This document shows positions 15,208 to 22,852 of a DNA stretch of 64,000 nucleotides, piece after piece (within the stretch, counting starts at the first letter, position 1; the number at the start of each line of letters is the position of its first letter). Under the pieces are notes generated by a model. The model was not told the DNA's origin, made no database searches, and saw only the letters and a list, made by a program, of their open reading frames with translations. Both the position numbers and the translations under genes were made by a program. The stretch is from Neomesorhizobium albiziae (lineage in GTDB: Bacteria; Pseudomonadota; Alphaproteobacteria; Rhizobiales; Rhizobiaceae), in the NCBI RefSeq assembly GCF_900114255.1, contig NZ_FOSL01000005.1:186001-250000 (forward strand). Reading direction: 5' to 3'.

Positions 15208-15309
15208 CCGTTCAAGCCCCCGCTTAGGATGGCTTCGGTGGTAACTCGATTAGTTTAAAAAACCGTGCGTTGCGGTGTCTAAATTGGTGCGTTTTCCAGG
15301 TTGAACGGT

Positions 15310-15993
15310 TCAGCCGGCGGCGGCGGCGATCAGGCGCTCGGCGAGGTCGACGGTCAATTCGTCGAAATGCGAGATGATGCGCGAGGGCTCGAATTCCCTG
15401 ACATGGCGGTCGGTGTAACCGAAGTCGACGGCAACCACCGGGATGCCGGCGGCCTTCGCTGTGTCGATGTCGTTGCGCGAATCGCCGATCATCAGCGCCC
15501 GCGCGGGGTCGCCACCGGCCATCCTGATTGTCTCGGTCAGATGGCGGGGATCCGGCTTGCGGAACGCGAAAGTGTCCTGGCCGCAATTGGCCGCGAAATG
15601 GCGGCTCATCCCCAGCCCGGCGATCAGCTTCTTCGAAAATCGTTCCGGCTTGTTGGTGCAGATCGCCATAAGGTAATCAGCCGCTTCGAAGCGCGCGATG
15701 GCATCCATGACACCGGGGTAGGGGCGCGACTTGCCCGGCATGTTGTCGTTATAGTGGTCGAGGAAAAGCGTATACAGCCGGTCGTGCTCGTCGCTGAACA
15801 GCGCCTTTTTCTGCGCCGCGAACGCGCGCTCGATCATCACCCGGCCGCCCTGGCCGGCATAGGTGCGGAAACCCGCAGGGTCGGCAAGTGCGACGCCGCC
15901 AGAGCCGAGGCTGTGATTCAGGCTGTCGATCAGGTCGGGCGCGGTGTCGATCAGCGTCCCGTCAAGATCGAAAACCACGATTGGTTTGTTCAT
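15310..15993 (-). CDS. gph: Phosphoglycolate phosphatase, HAD superfamily
   Basis: A 227-residue HAD phosphatase. Motif I is FDLDGTLIDTAPDL (nucleophile Asp), motif II is CTNKPE, motif III lysine lies in FAFRKPDPRHL, and motif IV is MIGDSRNDIDTAKAAG. The cap domain between motif I and II (YAGQGGRVMIERAF) matches Gph rather than other HAD phosphatases. It dephosphorylates 2-phosphoglycolate from DNA repair or photorespiration-like reactions. Divergent from rpiA, with the B1 repeat between; gph and rpiA are neighbours in many rhizobia. Confidence 0.9.
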   Translation of the reverse strand: MNKPIVVFDLDGTLIDTAPDLIDSLNHSLGSGGVALADPAGFRTYAGQGGRVMIERAFAAQKKALFSDEHDRLYTLFLDHYNDNMPGKSRPYPGVMDAIARFEAADYLMAICTNKPERFSKKLIAGLGMSRHFAANCGQDTFAFRKPDPRHLTETIRMAGGDPARALMIGDSRNDIDTAKAAGIPVVAVDFGYTDRHVREFEPSRIISHFDELTVDLAERLIAAAAG

Positions 15994-16018
15994 TCGTGCT
16001 TCGCCTGAGTTTTCGTCC

Positions 16019-16186
16019 CTAGTGGCCCGATTCCAACATTCGCATCCCGCTGAAACAGGCCACGCAGGCGAATGTTGGAATCAAAGGACCACTAGCAGAT
16101 ACACGGTTCTAGTGGAGCTTGAATTTGACATTCGCACCGAACGTGTGATGTCAGCTGGAATACGAATGTCAAATTCGCTCCACTAG
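16019..16186. repeat. Two-hairpin intergenic element, family B, copy 1
   Basis: A 168-base element between divergent gph and rpiA, bounded by CTAG on both sides. Hairpin 1 (16019-16095) has arms CTAGTGGCCCGATTCCAACA.. and ..TGTTGGAATCAAAGGACCAC plus TAG; hairpin 2 (16110-16186) has arms CTAGTGGAGCTTGAATTTGA.. and ..TCAAATTCGCTCCACTAG. Nearly the same sequence occurs at 61683-61851. Hairpin 1 carries GANTC on each arm (16029-16033, 16078-16082), the site of the alphaproteobacterial CcrM methylase. No ORF is evident. The rest of this 316-base gap holds only the rpiA leader. Confidence 0.9.
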
Positions 16187-16309
16187 CCGGATAACCCGCG
16201 CGATTCCGATAGGCAAGCGCCTGTGGCCTTGAAACGGCCGCGAAATCCTTTGCCACCCCGTCCAAAGATGCTAGGAGCGGCCCGTCAAAGAAGGCCGGAC
16301 GTCAATTCC

Positions 16310-17008
16310 ATGGATGCAAGAGCGCTGAAGATCGAAGCCGCGCGCGCGGCACTTAGCTATGTCGAGAGCGGCATGCGGCTTGGCATCGGCACCGGCTCGA
16401 CGGCGGAAGAGTTCGTGCGGCTTCTGGCCGAAAAGGTCGCGGCCGGCATGGCGGTCACCGGCGTGCCGACGTCGGAACGCACCGCAGCTTTGTGCGTGCA
16501 ACTTGGCGTGCCGCTCGCCACGCTCGACGAAATGCCTGAACTCGACCTCACCATCGACGGCGCCGACGAGGTCGATGCGGAACTCACATTGATCAAGGGT
16601 GGCGGCGGCGCGCTGCTGCGCGAAAAGATCGTCGCCGCGGCCTCGGCCCGCGTGATCGTGATTGCCGACCGTTCCAAGCTGGTCGAAACGCTCGGCCGCT
16701 TCCCGCTGCCGATCGAAGTCAACAGGTTCGGGCTGAAGGCGACCGAGATTGCGATTGGCCGCGCCGCCGCGAAACTCGGCCTCGACGGCGCCCTGACATT
16801 GAGGATGACGAACGGCGAACCTTTTGTTACAGACGGCGGACATTTGATCCTCGATGCATCTTTTGGCCGCATTCCGGATACAAGAGCGCTTTCCGAGGCT
16901 CTGCACGCCATCCCCGGCGTCGTCGAGCATGGTCTTTTCCTGGAACTGGCGACCGCGGTCATTCTTGCGGGCGCCGACGGGATCAAGACTTTGCACGCGG
17001 CCCGCTAA
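16310..17008 (+). CDS. rpiA: Ribose-5-phosphate isomerase A
   Basis: A 232-residue enzyme interconverting ribose 5-phosphate and ribulose 5-phosphate in the pentose phosphate pathway. Family motifs are [15 protein letters not shown] near the N-terminus, [32 protein letters not shown] with the catalytic aspartate/lysine region, and [11 protein letters not shown]. The C-terminus [20 protein letters not shown] is also typical. The ATG at 16310 gives the normal N-terminus ([15 protein letters not shown]). A DUF2059 gene follows 18 bases after the stop, so the two probably share an mRNA. Confidence 0.96.
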   Translation: MDARALKIEAARAALSYVESGMRLGIGTGSTAEEFVRLLAEKVAAGMAVTGVPTSERTAALCVQLGVPLATLDEMPELDLTIDGADEVDAELTLIKGGGGALLREKIVAAASARVIVIADRSKLVETLGRFPLPIEVNRFGLKATEIAIGRAAAKLGLDGALTLRMTNGEPFVTDGGHLILDASFGRIPDTRALSEALHAIPGVVEHGLFLELATAVILAGADGIKTLHAAR

Positions 17009-17026
17009 CCAGGAGTTCGATCTGCC

Positions 17027-17647
17027 ATGACCTTTGCCAAGCGCGCGCGCCGTATCACCATTAGCCTCGCGGCCGTCGTGAGCCTGCTTTCCGGTGCGGC
17101 ATTCGCCCAGGACATTTCCGATAGCCACCTGAAGGCTTGCCGCGCGGCCGTCGACGCGATCAACGCGACCGACCAGTACGATGGCATTCTGCCGACTGCC
17201 GCACAGGCGCTGAAGACGCAGCTTATCCAGAAAAATCCCGACCTTCAGGATCTGATCGTCAAGACTGTCGACGAACAGACGATCAAGATGGTGTCGCGCC
17301 GCGGCGACCTCGAGCGCGAGGCAGGCCTTGCCTATGCGCGCGTCTTCAAGGAAGAGCAGTGCTCCGAGATCGCCGCCTTCTACCAGTCCGAAACCGGACT
17401 CAAGCTTCTCTCCGACGGTCCGATCGTCACCCGCGAGCTGATCAAGGCGGCCAACATCTGGCAGAACGGCGTCGCCCGCGACCTGGCCCAGGCGGTCGGC
17501 GAGTCGCTTACCGCGACGCTTAAGAACGCCGCGCCGCTCGAACTGCCTGCCCAGGATGGCAGCCAGGCGACGCCGCCGATCGCTCCCGTCGATGGTGCCG
17601 CGCCCGGCACTGAGGCGCCGGCGCCTGCCGAAGGCACCTCCAACTGA
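17027..17647 (+). CDS. DUF2059 domain protein, exported
   Basis: A 206-residue protein with a signal peptide (RITISLAAVVSLLSGAAFAQ). The DUF2059 region spans about residues 100-165: LAYARVFKEEQCSEIAAFYQSETGLKLLSDGPIVTRELIKA, with the FYxSExG motif. The C-terminal 40 residues are an Ala/Pro/Thr-rich tail. The first domain (LKACRAAVDAINATDQYDGILPTAAQALKTQLIQ) is helical. It is likely periplasmic; function is unknown, though it regularly follows rpiA and precedes gor in rhizobia. Confidence 0.9.
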   Translation: MTFAKRARRITISLAAVVSLLSGAAFAQDISDSHLKACRAAVDAINATDQYDGILPTAAQALKTQLIQKNPDLQDLIVKTVDEQTIKMVSRRGDLEREAGLAYARVFKEEQCSEIAAFYQSETGLKLLSDGPIVTRELIKAANIWQNGVARDLAQAVGESLTATLKNAAPLELPAQDGSQATPPIAPVDGAAPGTEAPAPAEGTSN

Positions 17648-17685
17648 TCGATCAATTCGGCTGATTTCGGCCTCAAAAGAAAGAC

Positions 17686-17717
17686 AAAGCCCGGTTCCGC
17701 GCCGGGCTTTTCTTTTT
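17686..17717 (+). terminator. Intrinsic terminator of the rpiA-DUF2059 unit
   Basis: Nine-pair stem AAAGCCCGG / CCGGGCTTT with a seven-base loop, followed by TTCTTTTT-type U-run; 38 bases after the stop codon. It separates the unit from gor. Confidence 0.9.
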
Positions 17718-17768
17718 GGCGGCAGACCTCTACCTGTGGCAACGCAGCATGACAGTGAGGGCAGCGCC

Positions 17769-19160
17769 ATGGCCAGTTACGACTACGATCTTTTTGTCAT
17801 CGGCGGCGGCTCGGGCGGGGTACGGGCCGCGCGTGTGACGGCGGGGCTGGGCAAGCGCGTCGCCATCGCCGAGGAGTTCCGCTACGGCGGCACCTGCGTC
17901 ATCCGCGGCTGCGTGCCGAAAAAGCTCTATGTCTACGCCTCGCAGTTCCCCGAACATTTCGCCGACGCAGCCGGCTATGGTTGGACTGTGCCCGAGGCAA
18001 GTTTCGACTGGCGCACCCTAGTCGCCAACAAGGAGCGCGAAATCTCGCGGCTCGAAGGTCTCTACCAGCACGGTGTCGAAAAGGCCGGCGGCGAGGCGTT
18101 TCATTCGCGCGCCGTGCTGCTCGACGCCCACACCGTTCGCATCGAGGCGGAAAACCGCACCGTCACCGCCGACCAGATCCTCATCGCCACCGGCGGCCGG
18201 CCCAATCCGCATGCCGCACTGCCGGGGCACGAGCACTGCATCTTCTCCAACGAGGCTTTCGATCTGCGGGAACTGCCCAAGGCGATCGTGATTGCCGGCG
18301 GCGGCTACATCGCGGTCGAGTTCGCCAATATCTTCCACGGCCTCGGCGTCGAGACGACGCTGGTCTATCGCGGCAAGGAAATCCTGCAGCGCTTCGACAT
18401 GGATCTGCGGCGCATGCTGCATGATACCATGGCGAAGAAGGGTATCCGCATCCTTTGCCACGAACACTTCACGTCCATCGACAAGCGCCCCGACGGCCGC
18501 CTCGACGCGCATCTGTTCGGTGGCGAGGTGGTCACCGCCGACCAGGTCATGCTGGCGATCGGCCGCATTCCCAACACCGAGAACCTCGGCCTCGAAGCCG
18601 CCGGCGTCGAGCTCGGCAAGCTTGGCGAGATCGTGGTCGACAAGTTCTCGCGCACCACTGTCAAGAACATCTGGGCGATCGGCGATGTCACCAACCGGGT
18701 GCAGCTTACACCGGTGGCGATCCACGAAGCGATGTGCTTCGTTGACACGGCGTTCCGCGACAAGCCGACCAGGCCCGACCACAAGACCGTGCCGACGGCG
18801 GTCTTCTCGCAGCCTGAAATCGGCACGGTCGGCCTTTCCGAGGACGAAGCCTCGACCCGTTTCGACGACATCGAGGTTTATCGCGCGGCGTTCCGGCCCA
18901 TGCGCAACACGCTTGCCGGCCGCGACGAAAAGATGCTGGTGAAACTCATCGTCGACACCGACACGCGGCTGGTGCTTGGCGCTCATGTGCTCGGTCCCGA
19001 CGCTGGCGAGATGGCGCAACTGCTGGGCATTTCCCTGAAGGCCGGTCTCACCAAGGACGACTTCGACAACACCATGGCGGTGCACCCGACCGCGGCGGAA
19101 GAACTGGTCACCATGTATACGCCGAGCTACCGCGTCAGGAACGGCGCCCGCGACATCTGA
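17769..19160 (+). CDS. gor: Glutathione-disulfide reductase
   Basis: A 463-residue FAD flavoenzyme of the pyridine nucleotide-disulfide family. FAD site GGGSGGVRAARV at the N-terminus; redox disulfide GGTCVIRGCVPKK; NADPH-binding IAGGGYIAVEFANIF, with VYRGKEILQRFD where the arginine after the second strand fits NADPH; FAD second motif NIWAIGDVTNRVQLTPVA; and the dimer-interface catalytic HPTAAEE near the C-terminus. The arrangement CVIRGCVPKK is that of glutathione reductase rather than lipoamide dehydrogenase. ATG at 17769 follows GAGGGCAGCGCC. It keeps glutathione reduced in the cytoplasm. Confidence 0.95.
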   Translation: MASYDYDLFVIGGGSGGVRAARVTAGLGKRVAIAEEFRYGGTCVIRGCVPKKLYVYASQFPEHFADAAGYGWTVPEASFDWRTLVANKEREISRLEGLYQHGVEKAGGEAFHSRAVLLDAHTVRIEAENRTVTADQILIATGGRPNPHAALPGHEHCIFSNEAFDLRELPKAIVIAGGGYIAVEFANIFHGLGVETTLVYRGKEILQRFDMDLRRMLHDTMAKKGIRILCHEHFTSIDKRPDGRLDAHLFGGEVVTADQVMLAIGRIPNTENLGLEAAGVELGKLGEIVVDKFSRTTVKNIWAIGDVTNRVQLTPVAIHEAMCFVDTAFRDKPTRPDHKTVPTAVFSQPEIGTVGLSEDEASTRFDDIEVYRAAFRPMRNTLAGRDEKMLVKLIVDTDTRLVLGAHVLGPDAGEMAQLLGISLKAGLTKDDFDNTMAVHPTAAEELVTMYTPSYRVRNGARDI

Positions 19161-19175
19161 GCCCGGCTGCGGATA

Positions 19176-20129
19176 TCAGGGTTTCCGTCGTTCGCCGAGC
19201 GTAACCGGGGTTGCGTCGAGCAGCCAGCCGATGAACTGAGGCCACAGCACATCGGCAAAGCGGGAGCGAAAGAAACCGAGATGGCCGATCTGCTGCCCGC
19301 CAGCATCTTCGGGCGAGATCCAGCGCTCCTCGACCGGCGCGTTCTCGTAGCGCCGCATCAGCGCTGCAACCGCTTTCGGCGTGCCCCAGATATCGTCGGT
19401 CAGCCCGAAAGCCAGGATCGGCGTGCGCACGTTGCGGTAGCGGGCGGTCTCGGCAAACGAGGGGTCGCCAAAGAAGTAATGGCGATGCCGGCACCAGCGC
19501 GCCCAATCGCGGAAAACGCTTGCCGGGATAGGCTCGCCGAGCCCCATCCAGCGCGGCATGTCGGTAAACAGATAAGACAGCGGCACGCCGACCAGCATCA
19601 TGCGCGGCCCGGCCCATCGATCGTTCAGGTCGCCGAGGTAACCCGACATCGTCGCCACCATGCCGTAGCGTTTGAAACGTCCGGAAATGCCGCAAAGCCC
19701 GAGCGCCTGGCCGCCATAGGACTGTCCGACGCCGACCATCTCGTGGCCGGGCGCAATCGCGTCGAGGGCCGCGGCCGCCGCAGGCAGGTCGCGCAGCGCC
19801 CAGTCCTTCATGCCGATGCGCTTTTCCCAGCCTTTCGGCCGCACCGAGCCGCCGGTGCCGCGGTAATCGTAGACAAGTGCTGCGCGCGCGCCGGCCTCCA
19901 CCGAGGCCTTCGCGAAAGCAGCATAGAGACCGCGCGGTACGGCGGTGGCCGAGGAGATCAGCACCAGCGGCTTTCTGCCATCGCCTTCGAAAAGCGTGCC
20001 GGCGAGCGGAAAGCCGTCGGGGGTCGGGATGGCGATGTCGCGCTGCGTCACGGAAAACAGCGGTGATCCGGTGTCCCTTTTGTCGTCTGCTCCATCCCCG
20101 GATTGCCGGACAGCTTTGTTATTATGCAC
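19176..20129 (-). CDS. Alpha/beta hydrolase, YheT/serine-hydrolase-like
   Basis: A 317-residue hydrolase: LAGTLFEGDGRKPLVLISSATAVPRGLYAAFAKA (oxyanion region), ALVYDYRGTGGSV, the nucleophile elbow GVGQSYGGQALG, acid in ILAFGLTDDIWGTP and histidine in GHLGFF near the C-terminus. The start is GTG at 20129: GGGAGGA lies six bases before it. A longer frame opened by an ATG at 20264 would have to translate through a palindromic operator and is rejected. Substrate unknown. The operator resembles those of MerR-type regulators of branched-chain or fatty acid catabolism, hinting at an acyl ester or thioester substrate. Confidence 0.82.
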   Translation of the reverse strand: MHNNKAVRQSGDGADDKRDTGSPLFSVTQRDIAIPTPDGFPLAGTLFEGDGRKPLVLISSATAVPRGLYAAFAKASVEAGARAALVYDYRGTGGSVRPKGWEKRIGMKDWALRDLPAAAAALDAIAPGHEMVGVGQSYGGQALGLCGISGRFKRYGMVATMSGYLGDLNDRWAGPRMMLVGVPLSYLFTDMPRWMGLGEPIPASVFRDWARWCRHRHYFFGDPSFAETARYRNVRTPILAFGLTDDIWGTPKAVAALMRRYENAPVEERWISPEDAGGQQIGHLGFFRSRFADVLWPQFIGWLLDATPVTLGERRKP

Positions 20130-20163
20130 GGATATTCCTCCCACCCGAACTTTGATGTTACCA

Positions 20164-20179
20164 TTTACGTTAACGTCAA
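20164..20179. promoter_or_regulatory. Palindromic operator before the hydrolase gene
   Basis: TTTACGTTAACGTCAA has a perfect ten-base core ACGTTAACGT and one mismatched pair outside it. It lies 35 bases before the GTG start of the hydrolase at 20129. The sequence is close to the palindrome described for LiuR-type MerR regulators in proteobacteria; no such regulator gene is in the window, so the link is inference. Confidence 0.55.
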
Positions 20180-20290
20180 AGTCAAGTGGTCTTGCTGATG
20201 GAATGCCGCCAGTTGACAGGGGAGCCCCGGCCAAGACATGCAGGGAAAACGGGCTGCCAATCATGGGCGGCCTCAGTTCCAGGATGAACC

Positions 20291-21454
20291 ATGCCGCAAT
20301 CGTCTGAAGTCGAAAGAGGCCCGTTCCGCATCGTGCTTTTTTCGGGCGGCAGCGCCTGCCGCAACATCAACATATCGCTTTGCAAGCAGCCCGTGGAACT
20401 GACCCGCATCGTTCCGGCATGGGACAGCGGCGGCAGCTCCAAGGTCATCCGCGAGGCGTTCGGCATGCTGCCGGTCGGCGACATCCGCCAGGCCCTGATG
20501 ACCATGGCGCATGGCGAGGGCAGGGCTGGCGATGTGGTGAAGATCTTCAACGCCCGTCTGTCGAGCGCGCTCGGCAATGCGGAGGCCCGTTTCGAGTTCG
20601 ATTATTATGCGCGCGGCGATCACCCGCTTTTGCAGCGCATGGAACCCGGTCTGCGCGGCGCTATCCTGAATTATCTCAATCTGTTCGGCCGCCACATTCC
20701 GGGCGATTTCGATTTCCGCAACGGTTCGATCGGCAATTTTATCCTGGCCGGCGCCTTCATCGCCCACCAATCCGACATCAACACCGCTGTGTTCGTGTTC
20801 CGGAAGCTCTGCTCCATCGACGGCTTTGTGTGGCCGGTCTCAGTTGGTAATGGCATTGAGCTTGGCGCCACGCTCAGGGATGGCCGCGAATTGTTCGGGC
20901 AGCATCTGGTGACCCGGCTTTCCGATGCGGATGCCGCGGTCGGCGTCGCCGACATACGGTTGTCTGCCGGCGGTTCGCCGGTCACGGCCAACGACGCGGT
21001 CATCCCGGCGATTGCCGCCGCCGATGCCATCGTCTTCGGTCCCGGCAGTTTTTACACCAGCATCCTGCCGCATCTTCTGGTCGACGGGATAGGCGAGGCC
21101 ATCGCCGGCAACCGCCGCGCGCCCAAAATCTTCGTCGGCAACATTCTCGAATGCGCCGAAACCACCGGCGTTGACCTTGCCGGGCTGGTCGAAGTGTTTC
21201 TTGCCACCTGGAAGCGGAAGGTAGGCACTGTTTCGCCGCTCACGCATGTCATCGACAACCGCGAGCTTTTCCCGTTCGAAAAGACGGTCGGCAAGTTCCG
21301 TTACCTGCGGAGCGGTGGCCTCGACCGGCTGTGCAAGGCCAACGGCATCGTGCGCATCTCCAGCGATTTCGAGGATGCCTGGAACCGTGGCCAGCACGAT
21401 GGCCGCACGATCGCCGCGGCCCTGGTCGAGGTGGCCGAGGCTGCCCGAGGTTAA
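20291..21454 (+). CDS. CofD/YvcK-like family protein
   Basis: A 387-residue protein of the 2-phospho-L-lactate transferase CofD superfamily. The N-terminal nucleotide-binding motif is FSGGSACRNINISL, followed by RIVPAWDSGGSSKVIREAFGMLPVGDIRQAL, which is the conserved D-S-G-x-S region, and later NFILAGAFI and IVFGPGSFYTSILPHLLVDGIGEAI. F420 biosynthesis partners are not seen nearby; such proteins in non-F420 bacteria are akin to YvcK/YbhK, which act in cell-wall precursor supply and gluconeogenic growth. Length is near 390 as in that group. Exact reaction unknown. Confidence 0.85.
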   Translation: MPQSSEVERGPFRIVLFSGGSACRNINISLCKQPVELTRIVPAWDSGGSSKVIREAFGMLPVGDIRQALMTMAHGEGRAGDVVKIFNARLSSALGNAEARFEFDYYARGDHPLLQRMEPGLRGAILNYLNLFGRHIPGDFDFRNGSIGNFILAGAFIAHQSDINTAVFVFRKLCSIDGFVWPVSVGNGIELGATLRDGRELFGQHLVTRLSDADAAVGVADIRLSAGGSPVTANDAVIPAIAAADAIVFGPGSFYTSILPHLLVDGIGEAIAGNRRAPKIFVGNILECAETTGVDLAGLVEVFLATWKRKVGTVSPLTHVIDNRELFPFEKTVGKFRYLRSGGLDRLCKANGIVRISSDFEDAWNRGQHDGRTIAAALVEVAEAARG

Positions 21455-21471
21455 ACCTGGATTGTGGGCTC

Positions 21472-22539
21472 CTACATATAGAAGCTCGGATCGTCGGTGG
21501 GCATCTGCTCTGCTTCAGTGACGTGCGGAACCACCACGGCCTCAAGCGGCGCTGCAAGCGACCATTTGAGGTGCCCCGGCGACCGCTCCAGAATAGCCGA
21601 ACCGCTGAGCGCCATCGGCGTTACTCGCTTCAGAACGACGCTGCCGAAACCGCGGCGTGACTCACCTGCGTCACTTTCGGGATGCGGCACCGATGTTTCG
21701 TCCCACACCAGCTGGATTTCGTTTTGGCCGGCGGCCGTGGTTGTCACCTGCCAGGTAACGACGACTTTACCGACATCGCTCGCCAGCGCGCCGTATTTCG
21801 ACGAATTGGTTCCAAGCTCATGAAATGCCATGCCCAGATGCTGAACCGCATTGGGTTGCACCGTGATGAGCGGGCCTGACAGATTGATCTGCTGCTCGTG
21901 GCCGAAGGGTGCCAGATGTTCCTGGATCAGTTCGAACAGGCTCGCCCCGGACCAGTCCGACGTCACCAGCAGGTCGTGCGAACGCGAAAGCGCCATGATC
22001 CGGTCGCGGACCCGTTCTTCGAATTCCTGCGGGTCCGCGGAGCGTTTGCTGGTTTCCCGGATGATCGAAAGGATCACCGCGAACTGGTTCTTCACGCGGT
22101 GGTTGACCTCCCGCATGAGCAATTTGATCCGGCGCTCGCTTTCCTTCGCCTCGGTGATGTCCCTGGCGATCTTGGATGCGCCAACGATCTCGCCATCGCT
22201 GTTTCTGATGGGCGAGACCGTCAGCGACACCGAAATCAGCGTGCCGTCCTTGCGGCGGCGGATTGTCTCGTAGCTGGCGACCCGTTCGCCGTTGCGCACT
22301 CTTTCGATGATCTCGGTTTCTTCGCCGCGCAGATGGTCCGGAATAAGCAACAGGATCGAACGTCCGATCACCTCATCCGCGGAATAGCCGAACAGGCGCT
22401 CCGCTGCCTTGTTCCAACTGGTGATGATGCTGTTGAGGTTCTTGCTGATTATCGCGTCGAACGAAGAGTCGACGATCGCGGCGAGCCGGGCGTCGGCGTC
22501 CGCTACCTTCGTCTCCCGAATGTTGACGACTTTGGCCAT
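21472..22539 (-). CDS. PAS-domain HWE-family sensor histidine kinase
   Basis: A 355-residue soluble kinase. A PAS domain at about residues 18-135 (IVDSSFDAIISKNLNSIITSWNKAAERLFGYSADEVIGRS ... TVSPIRNSDGEIVGASKIARDIT) is followed by the dimerisation/phosphoacceptor helix MREVNHRVKNQFAVI and a HATPase domain with FHELGTNSSKYGAL and VWDE. These motifs define the HWE kinases, which are abundant in Rhizobiales and often work in the general stress (PhyR-EcfG) or light response. No response regulator is adjacent. It has no membrane segment, so it senses an internal signal. Convergent with the CofD-like gene. Confidence 0.9.
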   Translation of the reverse strand: MAKVVNIRETKVADADARLAAIVDSSFDAIISKNLNSIITSWNKAAERLFGYSADEVIGRSILLLIPDHLRGEETEIIERVRNGERVASYETIRRRKDGTLISVSLTVSPIRNSDGEIVGASKIARDITEAKESERRIKLLMREVNHRVKNQFAVILSIIRETSKRSADPQEFEERVRDRIMALSRSHDLLVTSDWSGASLFELIQEHLAPFGHEQQINLSGPLITVQPNAVQHLGMAFHELGTNSSKYGALASDVGKVVVTWQVTTTAAGQNEIQLVWDETSVPHPESDAGESRRGFGSVVLKRVTPMALSGSAILERSPGHLKWSLAAPLEAVVVPHVTEAEQMPTDDPSFYM

Positions 22540-22852
22540 GGTTCGGCGCCTTTGCGGGGCTTGAGTTCAATGTTGCTTATTAAATATGGAGCGATGCCTC
22601 CGCGGCAATACCGGAAAAGATCGCGTCCAACGGTCAGCAAGCGTACCCATTGGAAATGCGAACTCTCCGGGCAGGGGCCGATGCAACCACCCCGGGCGAC
22701 AGGAGGAACGAAGGGACGAACACGGCATCGCCTCCTGTCCAAAAGCGGTCTAGAATAGCTCTGCGGCTTCGTGTAATGAGCCGCCATCCCTATATGAGGG
22801 CGCAAACGCGGGCGATTGTTGCCTGCTCGGACAAGCAACGTTGGGTACGACA
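22540..22852. other. 313-base divergent gap with one long inverted repeat
   Basis: The gap between the HWE kinase and the DAHP synthase gene has no convincing gene. It holds the inverted repeat GACAGGAGG (22698-22706) / CCTCCTGTC (22731-22739) with a 24-base loop, about 115 bases before the DAHP synthase start, not followed by a U-run. It might be a structured mRNA leader or an operator for aromatic amino acid control; nothing in the sequence decides this. Confidence 0.35.

Noticed and set aside
16019-16186. Family B as a conventional insertion sequence.
   Set aside because: There is no transposase frame in the element; it is too short, so at most it is non-autonomous.
20130-20264. Longer N-terminus for the minus-strand hydrolase, starting at 20264.
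   Set aside because: It would translate through the palindromic operator, and the strong ribosome site belongs to GTG 20129.
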